Of a stretch of DNA of 64,000 bases, positions 8,489 through 14,684 are shown piece by piece. Source of the stretch: Oscillospiraceae bacterium (GTDB lineage Bacteria > Bacillota > Clostridia > Oscillospirales > Oscillospiraceae); the NCBI GenBank assembly GCA_022846095.1, contig AP025583.1, positions 2,418,001-2,482,000 on the forward strand, in the 5' to 3' direction. The notes under the pieces are model-generated. The model was not told the origin of the DNA. It saw only the letters and a program-made list of their open reading frames with translations, and searched no databases. Positions within the stretch are counted from its first letter, which is position 1. Every line of letters begins with the position of its first letter. The position numbers and the translations under genes were made by a program.

Positions 8489-9034
8489 TTACTGAATGGA
8501 GTAGCCGCCCCGCACCAGCAGGGTCACCGCGCCGGAGGCGCTCACACCCCGCCCGTCCACGGTGGCCAGGTACAGGTGGTTGGCCGCCAGCGCGCCGCCG
8601 GCGCCCAGCGTGGTCCCGTCGGTCATGTCCACCAGGCCGGGGGAGGACTCGGTGACGCAGGACGCCGCACCGCTGCGCAGCAGCACCTCGCCCCCCGCCT
8701 TGCAGATGAGCTTCTGCCCCTGGCTGAGGGTGACCACCTGGTAGGAGGCCGACTGCCCGCCCCCGGTGATCCCGCCGGTGGCCAGCTTGTCCTCCACCTG
8801 CTTGACGTAGCCGTCCACCACCGCGCCCAGCTTGTCGGCCAGCGCCTGCTCCCGCTGGGTGATCCTGGTGTCCACCTGGGCCATGATGGCGGGGGTGGCC
8901 TGGTCGGTAAGGTAGCTCAGGGTGACCAGGGGGTCGTTCTGGGTGCCCTGCTGCCCGGCGGCCAGGGCCACGCCGCCCAGGCAGGTCATCACCAGCGCGC
9001 CGGTGGCCAGGCGCAGCATCCACTTGTGCTTCAT
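8489..9034 (-). CDS. Exported protein of unknown function
   Basis: This 181-residue protein begins MKHKWMLRLATGALVMTC and continues to an ALA-A signal-peptidase-type site near residue 26, so it should be secreted. The middle (QVDTRITQREQALADKLGA) looks like a coiled coil. The C-terminal 90 residues contain the run GEVLLRSGAASC, a DGTTL turn, NHLYL and DGRGVSA then VRGGYSIQ, a beta-rich pattern that recurs, from memory, in many clostridial secreted proteins of unknown role. The start at 9034 has GGAGG. It lies 73 bp after mazF on the same strand, with a hairpin (9072-9094) between the two. Confidence 0.75.
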   Translation of the reverse strand: MKHKWMLRLATGALVMTCLGGVALAAGQQGTQNDPLVTLSYLTDQATPAIMAQVDTRITQREQALADKLGAVVDGYVKQVEDKLATGGITGGGQSASYQVVTLSQGQKLICKAGGEVLLRSGAASCVTESSPGLVDMTDGTTLGAGGALAANHLYLATVDGRGVSASGAVTLLVRGGYSIQ

Positions 9035-9071
9035 GGGAAGGCCTCCTATGTACGAATTCATTGGGGCGGAA

Positions 9072-9094
9072 CCGGGGGGCTTGCCGCCCCCCGG
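9072..9094. repeat. Intercistronic hairpin after mazF
   Basis: An 8-bp inverted repeat, CCGGGGGG / CCCCCCGG, lies between the mazF stop and the start of the exported-protein gene. It has no T tract, so it is more likely an RNA-stability or partial-termination element. Confidence 0.4.
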
Positions 9095-9107
9095 CCCGCG
9101 TATTCCA

Positions 9108-9473
9108 TCAGACAAGCGTCTGGGGATGCAGGCCGAAGCTGACCGCGATGGCCGCGTCCACCCTCTGCATCTGCTCCTCGTCCAGCCGTCCCATATGCTC
9201 TCTCAGCCGCTTTTTATCCAGGGTGCGGATCTGCTCCAGCAGGACCACGGAGTCCTTGGGGAGCCCGTAGCTCTTCGCCGAGAGTTCAATGTGGGTGGGC
9301 AGGCGCGCCTTGCCGGTCTGGGACGTGATGGCGGCGGCGATGACGGTGGGGCTGTGCTTGTTGCCGGTGTCGTTCTGCACGATGAGAACCGGCCGCACGC
9401 CCCCCTGCTCGCTGCCCACCACAGGGCTCAGATCGGCATAAAAAATGTCTCCGCGTTTCACGCTGTTGTCCAC
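9108..9473 (-). CDS. MazF/PemK-family endoribonuclease toxin
   Basis: This 121-residue protein has the family hallmarks: [19 protein letters not shown] at the N-terminus (the active-site Arg loop), RPVLIVQND, the Thr/Ser of AAITSQ and the [17 protein letters not shown] segment. Homologues such as Bacillus NdoA cut mRNA at short specific sites. In Bacillus the antitoxin gene lies between alr and the toxin; here alr is also upstream, but the gap between them shows no antitoxin-like frame. The antitoxin is therefore missing, very diverged, or elsewhere. Confidence 0.93.
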   Translation of the reverse strand: MDNSVKRGDIFYADLSPVVGSEQGGVRPVLIVQNDTGNKHSPTVIAAAITSQTGKARLPTHIELSAKSYGLPKDSVVLLEQIRTLDKKRLREHMGRLDEEQMQRVDAAIAVSFGLHPQTLV

Positions 9474-9627
9474 GTATGCTCACACTCCGCCGGAAGATAG
9501 TCACCAGCGTCACACAGCTCAATCCCTATGTAACGCGGTCACTATGATTCTCCCACGGGGCGGCGGGATTTATACACAGCGTTTCAAAAATCAGGAATCC
9601 GTTGTGCCCCGCCGCCGACCCGAGAAA

Positions 9628-9782
9628 GCGGGCAGGGCCCCTAAGCAAGTAGGTTTTGGCGGGCAAATTTCCGCCATTGCTGCGGGCCAGTCCTTGGCAA
9701 TACGTCAGCCCGCCAAGGAGGATAACGAAACCAGGCGCCGAAAGACGGCGCCGCAGGCTGCTTGCCTAGGGGCCCTGCCCGC
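9628..9782. ncRNA. Candidate structured RNA (rod-like, 155 nt), strand uncertain
   Basis: The outer arms 9628-9643 and 9767-9782 form a perfect 16-bp stem, continued after one mismatch by 5 bp (9645-9649 with 9761-9765). Inside, on the + reading, 9652-9658 pairs with 9726-9732 (one G-U), 9658-9664 can pair with 9708-9714, and 9676-9680 with 9697-9701. A perfect 7-bp hairpin (9734-9752, AAAGA loop) sits on the 3' side. A long rod with a 3'-side hairpin is reminiscent of 6S RNA, but I could not match conserved 6S sequence. It fills the 363-bp alr/mazF gap. A palindromic mobile repeat is the main alternative. Confidence 0.5.
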
Positions 9783-9836
9783 TTCTTCTCCCCGAACCAG
9801 TTTATGCGCTCGGCCGGCATAGGGTGCGCGCCGCGC

Positions 9837-10970
9837 TCAGTCCAGGTAGACGCGGGGCACGCGGGGCGAAACGGCGCACAAAAGCTCGTATTGCACGGTT
9901 CCGGCCAGGGCGGCGGCCTCCTCGATGGGGCAGTCGGCCCCGTAGATGACCGCCTCGTCCCCCTGCTTGACGCCGGGCACGCCGGTCACGTCGGCCATAC
10001 ACATGTCCATGCAGATGCGCCCCACAATGGGCACGCGCACGCCCCCCACGCTGACCGTCAGCCGGTCGGAGCACACGCGGTGCAGCCCGTCGGCATAGCC
10101 GATGGGCAGGACCGCCAGCAGGCTGTCCCGCTCCAGCACGTGGATGCGCCCGTAGCTCACCGGGGTGCCGGCGGGGACGCGCTTCACCGAGGCCACCCGG
10201 GCCTTGAGGGTCATGACGCTCAGCAGGCCGGGGCCGTCCAGCCCGGCACAGGAGGGGTCCGGGTAGCAGCCGTAGAGCGCGATGCCGGGGCGGACCATAT
10301 CCATATGGGTACAGGGATAGTTTAACACAGCGGCGCTGGCCGCGCAATGGCGGATTGGGAAGACCAGATTCTTCCGCTTGAGCAGCTCCAGCAGGTCCAG
10401 GAAGCGGGTAAACTGGAGCATGGTGTATTCCTCGCTGCCGTCGGCGTCGGAGAAATGGGTAAAGATCCCCTCCGCCTCCAGGCCGGGCAGGGCGCAGATC
10501 TCCGCCAGCAGGGCGGCGCTGTCCTCCATGCACTCCTCCCGGCACAGCAGCCCCAGGCGGGACATGCCGGTGTCCGCCTTCAAGTGGATTTTGAGCGCGC
10601 GCCCCGTGCGCGCCGCCTCGGCGGAGAGGGCGCGCGCGGTGTCCAGGTCGAACACGGTCTGGGTCAGATGGTAGCCCAGCAGCTCCCCGGCGTACCGGGG
10701 GTCCGTGTGGCCCAGGACCAGGATGGGGGCGTTGATGCCCATCTGGCGCAGGCTCACCGCCTCGTCCAGGCAGGCCACCGCCAGGTACTCGCACCCCAGC
10801 CGCTCCAGCCGCTGGGCCACGCGCAGGGCCCCGTGGCCGTAGGCGTCCGCCTTCACCACCCCCAGGAACCGGCAGCCGGGGGCCAGCATGGCCCGCAGCG
10901 CGCGGTAGTTGTGCTCCAGGCGCCCCAGGTCGATCTCCGCCCAGGCGCGCTTCTCGTTATCCTTCATCAT
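9837..10970 (-). CDS. alr: Alanine racemase
   Basis: A PLP enzyme of about 377 residues interconverting L- and D-alanine for peptidoglycan. The PLP lysine is in FLGVVKADAYGHG near residue 40; the second catalytic base is the Tyr of PVSYGRIHVLERDS. HLKADTGMSRLGL and GRICMDMCMADVT are also diagnostic. Two adjacent ATGs (10970, 10967) follow AGGTGGG, and 10970 is used here; either is possible. Upstream lies a divergent promoter region shared with the phasin-like gene, containing a small AAACTA/TAGTTT inverted repeat near 10990-11007. Confidence 0.96.
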   Translation of the reverse strand: MMKDNEKRAWAEIDLGRLEHNYRALRAMLAPGCRFLGVVKADAYGHGALRVAQRLERLGCEYLAVACLDEAVSLRQMGINAPILVLGHTDPRYAGELLGYHLTQTVFDLDTARALSAEAARTGRALKIHLKADTGMSRLGLLCREECMEDSAALLAEICALPGLEAEGIFTHFSDADGSEEYTMLQFTRFLDLLELLKRKNLVFPIRHCAASAAVLNYPCTHMDMVRPGIALYGCYPDPSCAGLDGPGLLSVMTLKARVASVKRVPAGTPVSYGRIHVLERDSLLAVLPIGYADGLHRVCSDRLTVSVGGVRVPIVGRICMDMCMADVTGVPGVKQGDEAVIYGADCPIEEAAALAGTVQYELLCAVSPRVPRVYLD

Positions 10971-11029
10971 CAATCCCACCTATTAACCGAAACTAAACCA
11001 TAGTTTAATCCAGCGTTCATAAAAAAGCA

Positions 11030-11058
11030 AAGACAATTTAGCCTTTCCCGCTTATACT
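11030..11058 (+). promoter_or_regulatory. Promoter of the phasin-like/UbiB unit
   Basis: AAGACA (11030-11035), a 17-nt spacer and TATACT (11053-11058) lie 46 bp before the start codon at 11104. The -35 matches four of six consensus bases. The region is AT-rich compared with its surroundings. Confidence 0.6.
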
Positions 11059-11103
11059 AGGTTCAGAACCAATTGAACCACACAATCTAAGGAGGTTTTT
11101 GTT

Positions 11104-11487
11104 ATGTTAGAGGATCTGGGTAAGGACCTGCTGAAAATCGCTTTCGCCGGCGTGGGCGCGGTGGCCGTGGTGGCCGAAAAGGCCTGCGACGTGGGCAAGG
11201 TCCTGGTGCAGAAGGGCGAGGAGACCGTGGAGCAGGGCCGCGCCATGAACGAGGAGCTCCAGCACAAGGCCCGCGAGGCTTACAAGGAGCGCCGCAACGA
11301 GCGCCTCAAGGCAGACGTGGAGGCCATGACCGCCGGGGAGCGGGAGGAGCTGCGCCGCAAGCTGGCGGAGCTGGACGAGCTGGAGAAGCAGGCCGCCGAA
11401 GCCGCCGCCGAGGCGGAGCAGGCCGAGGCCGCCAAAATCACCGAAATCCACTGTGACAAGCACGACGACGGCTGCGACGGGGAGTGA
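11104..11487 (+). CDS. Phasin-like coiled-coil protein
   Basis: This 127-residue protein has an N-terminal amphipathic or hydrophobic helix (LLKIAFAGVGAVAVVAEKA), followed by a long charged coiled coil (EELRRKLAELDELEKQ, then an Ala/Glu repeat). It ends in a Cys/His/Asp-rich tail (HCDKHDDGCDGE) that could bind metal. The ribosome site AAGGAGG is strong. It resembles small phasin-like proteins found beside ABC1/UbiB kinase genes; the downstream kinase gene overlaps its 3' end by 35 bp. Probable role: membrane- or granule-associated partner of that kinase, by inference only. Confidence 0.75.
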   Translation: MLEDLGKDLLKIAFAGVGAVAVVAEKACDVGKVLVQKGEETVEQGRAMNEELQHKAREAYKERRNERLKADVEAMTAGEREELRRKLAELDELEKQAAEAAAEAEQAEAAKITEIHCDKHDDGCDGE

Positions 11488-13057
11488 TTCCCCGGAAAAA
11501 AGCGGACGGCTGAGGGAGATCCTGGCGATCCTGGCCAAGAGCGGGATCGCCGGGGGTCTCTCCCCCCAGAAGCTGCGCGCCGCCGTGGAGGATCTGGGCC
11601 CCACCTTCGTGAAGCTGGGCCAGATCCTCTCCATGCGGCGCGACCTCCTGCCCGACGCCTACTGCGCGGAGCTGGCCAAGCTCCGCGCCGACGTGCGCCC
11701 CCTCTCGCTGGAGGAGGTGCGGGGCGTGGCGGAGGAGGAGTACGCCCGGCCGCTGGAGGAGGTGTTCTCCTCCTTCTCCCCCGAGCCGCTGGGCTCGGCC
11801 TCCATCGCCCAGGTACACGCCGCCGTCCTGCTGGATGGGCGGCGTGTGGTCGTCAAGGTCCAGCGCCCCGGCGTGCGGGAGACCATGGCCCGGGACATCC
11901 CTCTGCTCCACCGGGCCGCCGACTTTATGAAGCTGACCGAGCTGGGCGGCGTGGTGGACCTGCACATGGTGCTGGACGAGATGTGGGCGACGGCCCAGCA
12001 GGAGCTGGACTTCCTGCTGGAGGCCAAAAACGCCGACGAGTTTAGGGAGAAGAACGCCGGGGTGGCCTATGTCTCCTGCCCGGAGATCGTCCACGCTCTG
12101 ACCACAGGCCGGGTGCTGGTGATGGAGTACGTGGACGGCGTCCCCATCGACGATCCCCAGGCCCTGGCGGCGGGGGAGTACCAGCCCGCCGAGGTGGGGG
12201 CCAGGCTGGCGGACAACTACGTCAAGCAGGTGGTGGACGACGGCTTCTTCCACGCCGACCCCTACCCCGGCAACCTGCGCCTGCGGGACGGGAAGATCGT
12301 CTTTCTGGACCTGGGTATGATGGGCCGCCTCTCCCCCCGGGACCAGGCCCTGCTGCGGCAGGCCGTGCGGTGCTTCGCCGGGCGGGACGTGGAGGGGCTC
12401 AAGAACGTGGTGCTCTCCCTGGGCGTGCCCGGCGCGCGGGTGGATCAGGAGAAGCTCTACCGCGACATCGACGCCCTGCTGGCCCGGTACGGCAGTATGC
12501 AGCTGGGCCGCATGAACGTGGGAAAGCTCTTTGAAGAGGTGCTCGGCGTGGCGCATGAGCACCATATTTCCATGCCCCCAGGCCTGTCCATGCTGGCCCG
12601 GGGTATGATGACCCTGGAGGGCGTGCTCTCCGCCCTGAGCCCAGACATCGACCTGCTGCAGATCCTGGCCCGGCGCATGTACGCCGACGCGCTGCACGAT
12701 TTCGACCTGAGGCGGGAGCTGCTGGACGGGGCCCGCACCCTCTATAGCTCGGCGGGCAAGGCGGCGGAGGTCCCCGCCGAGCTGTCCGACCTGCTGCGCA
12801 TGGGCCTGCGGGGGCAGGCCCGGCTGAACCTGAACCTGACCGACTCCGACCGCCCCCTGGCCGCCCTGGACGGCATGGTGAACAGGGCGCTGCTATGCCT
12901 GCTGGCCTGCGCCCTGCTGGTGAGCGGGGCCATCCTGTGCCTGGCCGGGGCGGGGCCCCTGCTGTGGGGGCTGCCCGCGGCGGCCGTTCTTTGCTTCGCG
13001 GCGGCTCTGGCCCTGGCGGCGCGGCTGCTTTGGAGTATGCGCCGCAGGAAGAAATGA
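11453..13057 (+). CDS. ABC1/UbiB-family atypical kinase
   Basis: This protein of about 534 residues has the UbiB signature set: KLGQ motif (PTFVKLGQILSMRRDLLP), the VVKVQRPGV lysine region, QELDFLLEAKNADEF, the hinge VLVMEYVDGVP, and the catalytic and metal loops FFHADPYPGN and IVFLDLGMM. Two C-terminal membrane helices (about residues 475-525) anchor it. The family has ATPase or kinase activity linked to isoprenoid lipids, classically ubiquinone synthesis; a strict anaerobe without ubiquinone suggests another lipid role. The GTG start at 11453, inside the previous gene, is the only plausible one before the conserved region. Confidence 0.9.
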   Translation: MTSTTTAATGSDSPEKSGRLREILAILAKSGIAGGLSPQKLRAAVEDLGPTFVKLGQILSMRRDLLPDAYCAELAKLRADVRPLSLEEVRGVAEEEYARPLEEVFSSFSPEPLGSASIAQVHAAVLLDGRRVVVKVQRPGVRETMARDIPLLHRAADFMKLTELGGVVDLHMVLDEMWATAQQELDFLLEAKNADEFREKNAGVAYVSCPEIVHALTTGRVLVMEYVDGVPIDDPQALAAGEYQPAEVGARLADNYVKQVVDDGFFHADPYPGNLRLRDGKIVFLDLGMMGRLSPRDQALLRQAVRCFAGRDVEGLKNVVLSLGVPGARVDQEKLYRDIDALLARYGSMQLGRMNVGKLFEEVLGVAHEHHISMPPGLSMLARGMMTLEGVLSALSPDIDLLQILARRMYADALHDFDLRRELLDGARTLYSSAGKAAEVPAELSDLLRMGLRGQARLNLNLTDSDRPLAALDGMVNRALLCLLACALLVSGAILCLAGAGPLLWGLPAAAVLCFAAALALAARLLWSMRRRKK

Positions 13058-13067
13058 AGGTGTAATT

Positions 13068-13571
13068 TTGCAGAAAAGACTGATTATTTACGACGTTGAC
13101 GCGCCGGACGGGCAGGACTTTTTCCCGGCGGACGGCGATACCCTCGTCTTTCCCGCCGCGCCCCCTATCCGGCACTGCGTCGGCTGCTTCGGCTGCTGGG
13201 TCAAAACGCCGGGAAAATGCGTGATCAAGGACCGGGCCGGCGTGCTGCCCGCCTGGCTCGCCCAGTGCGGGGAGCTGATCCTCGTCAGCCCGATCCTGTA
13301 CGGCGGCTACTCCCGGAACGTCAAGGCCGCGCTGGAGCGCTCCATCGGCTTCCTGCTCCCCTTTTTCAGGATCGTGAACGGCGAGATGCACCACCAGATG
13401 CGGCAGGAGAACCCCTTTAAGCTCACCGCCTGCTTCTACGGGCCGTGCGGTGCCGGGGAGCAGGACATCGCCAGGCGGCTCGTCCGGGCCAACGCGGTGA
13501 ACTTCGGCGCGGGCAGCTGCTCGGTTGCGTTCTTCGACACGGCGCAGGAGCTGCGGGAGGCGGTTTTATGA
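13068..13571 (+). CDS. Flavodoxin-fold NAD(P)H-dependent oxidoreductase-like protein
   Basis: This 167-residue protein resembles the short flavodoxin-fold FMN reductases of clostridia. It has CVGCFGCWVKTPGKCVIKD, a four-Cys motif seen in iron-sulfur flavoproteins, then VSPILYGGYSRNVKAALERS, the flavin/substrate loop. The start is TTG at 13068 with AAGGTG upstream, 10 bp after the UbiB stop. Its stop overlaps the next gene (ATGA), so the two flavin proteins are coupled. A redox partner or quinone/nitro reductase role is possible; the substrate is unknown. Confidence 0.8.
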   Translation: MQKRLIIYDVDAPDGQDFFPADGDTLVFPAAPPIRHCVGCFGCWVKTPGKCVIKDRAGVLPAWLAQCGELILVSPILYGGYSRNVKAALERSIGFLLPFFRIVNGEMHHQMRQENPFKLTACFYGPCGAGEQDIARRLVRANAVNFGAGSCSVAFFDTAQELREAVL

Positions 13572-14206
13572 AAATTACCCTGCTGTGCGGAAGCCCCCGG
13601 CCCAAGGACAGCAACTCCATGTACCTGCTGGAGGGGCTGCGCGGGAAGCTGGAGGGGCTGCGCGGGAAGCTGGAGGGCTGCGACATTGCGCTGTGCCGGA
13701 CCTCGGAGCCGGTGGACGCGCTTCTGGAGCACCTCGCGGACAGCGCCGCCCTGGTCGCCGCCTTCCCGCTCTACGCCGATTCCATCCCCTCCAACGTACT
13801 GGACGCGCTAAGCGCAATTCAGGCCGGCCTGCCCGGGCCGCGGCCCGATCTCAAGGCCTACGCCGTGGTCAACAGCGGCTTTTACGACGCCGTGCAGAAC
13901 CGCATCGCCATCGACATGTTCTGGGCTTGGTGCGCCCAGTGCGGCCTTGCACGGGGGTACGCCCTGGGCGTGGGGGCGGGCGAGATGGCCCGGGCCGCCC
14001 CCCTGGGGCAGGGCCCCTCGGCCAACCCGGGGCGCGCCCTCAACGCCCTGGCGGAGGGCATCCTGGCCGGCGCCTCGGGGGAGGACGTTTTCGTGGAGCC
14101 CAACTTCCCCCGCTTCCTCTACAAGGCCGCCGCCCATATGGGCTGGCGGAAGCAGGGGAAGGGCAACGGCCTGTCCCCCGCCGATCTCAGGGCCAAAATA
14201 ACATAG
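13568..14206 (+). CDS. NADPH-dependent FMN reductase-like protein with internal 21-bp duplication
   Basis: This 212-residue protein begins MKITLLCGSPRPKDSNSMYLL, the phosphate-binding GSPR..SNS loop of flavodoxin-fold reductases. Near residue 65 AAFPLYADSIPSNVLDAL matches the family's flavin loop, and the C-terminal part is helical. Residues 22-35 hold the heptad EGLRGKL twice, produced by an exact 21-bp tandem repeat, extending the first helix by two turns. It overlaps the previous flavin gene by 4 bp and is followed by a strong terminator. Confidence 0.82.
   Translation: MKITLLCGSPRPKDSNSMYLLEGLRGKLEGLRGKLEGCDIALCRTSEPVDALLEHLADSAALVAAFPLYADSIPSNVLDALSAIQAGLPGPRPDLKAYAVVNSGFYDAVQNRIAIDMFWAWCAQCGLARGYALGVGAGEMARAAPLGQGPSANPGRALNALAEGILAGASGEDVFVEPNFPRFLYKAAAHMGWRKQGKGNGLSPADLRAKIT
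13631..13672 (+). repeat. Exact in-frame 21-bp tandem duplication
   Basis: Two identical 21-bp units (13631-13651 and 13652-13672) encode EGLRGKL twice. A partial third copy (GAGGG-CTGCG, one base shorter) starts at 13673. Identity at the DNA level implies a recent event or an expandable coding repeat. Confidence 0.95.
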
Positions 14207-14208
14207 CG

Positions 14209-14242
14209 GAAAAGCGGACGGCAATGCCGTCCGCTTTTCTCT
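14209..14242. terminator. Rho-independent terminator
   Basis: A perfect stem of about 15 bp (GAAAAGCGGACGGCA / TGCCGTCCGCTTTTC) ends the two-gene flavin unit. The A- and T-runs at both ends make it usable in either direction. It abuts the BlaI promoter. Confidence 0.85.
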
Positions 14243-14294
14243 TGACATATAGTCTTACATGTTGTAAGATTAGCGTATCTTACATGATGTAAGA
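14242..14294 (+). promoter_or_regulatory. Promoter with two BlaI/MecI-type operators
   Basis: TTGACA (14242-14247), a 17-nt spacer and TAAGAT (14265-14270) form a near-consensus promoter. Operator 1 (14253-14269) and operator 2 (14278-14294) are both TCTTACA-N3-TGTAAGA with perfect 7-bp arms and centres 25 bp apart. Operator 1 covers the spacer and -10, and operator 2 lies just past the start point. This is the expected layout for autorepression by the BlaI-like protein encoded next. Confidence 0.92.
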
Positions 14295-14312
14295 CTGTTG
14301 GGAGGCATCTGA

Positions 14313-14681
14313 ATGGACAAAAAGCTGAAAATTTCCGACGCCGAGATGGAGGTGCTGCGCACCCTCTGGGCCCCGGGGCCGGAGTGGCGCAGCGTGGCCG
14401 ACGTGTGCGCCGCCCTGGAGGGCCGGGGCTGGAAGTACAAGACCGTGGGCACCTTCCTGCTGCGGCTGGCGGAAAAGGGCGCGGCCGTCACGCAGAAGGA
14501 GGGCAAGGTCAACTGTTACCGCCCCGCCTTCAGCGAGGCGGAGTACAAGCGCCTGGAGACGGAGGAATTCCTCCGCTGCGTCCACGGCGGCTCCGCCCGC
14601 AGCCTGCTGGCCGCCCTCTACGGCGAGGCGGCCGACGGCGAGACCCTGGACCGGCTGGAACAGTGGTTGAAAGAGAGGTGA
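14313..14681 (+). CDS. BlaI/MecI/CopY-family repressor
   Basis: This 122-residue protein has an N-terminal winged helix (ISDAEMEVLRTLWAPGPEWRSVADVCAAL, then YKTVGTFLLRLAEKGAAVTQ), as in BlaI/MecI, and a C-terminal dimerisation helix bundle. GGGAGG precedes the ATG. The two palindromes upstream are its evident operators. The next gene encodes an M56 peptidase sensor 3 bp downstream, the standard partner that cleaves or inactivates the repressor. Confidence 0.95.
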   Translation: MDKKLKISDAEMEVLRTLWAPGPEWRSVADVCAALEGRGWKYKTVGTFLLRLAEKGAAVTQKEGKVNCYRPAFSEAEYKRLETEEFLRCVHGGSARSLLAALYGEAADGETLDRLEQWLKER

Positions 14682-14684
14682 CCC

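Noticed and set aside
9628-9782. Insertion sequence or MITE with terminal inverted repeats
   Set aside because: Not excluded, but no target-site duplication is visible and the interior forms consistent nested pairs, which favours a folded RNA. Left open pending copy-number data.
9445-9822. 125-codon plus-strand frame over the alr/mazF gap, considered as a missing antitoxin
   Set aside because: It overlaps the 5' end of mazF antisense, has no ribosome site, shows no antitoxin motif and coincides with the structured element.
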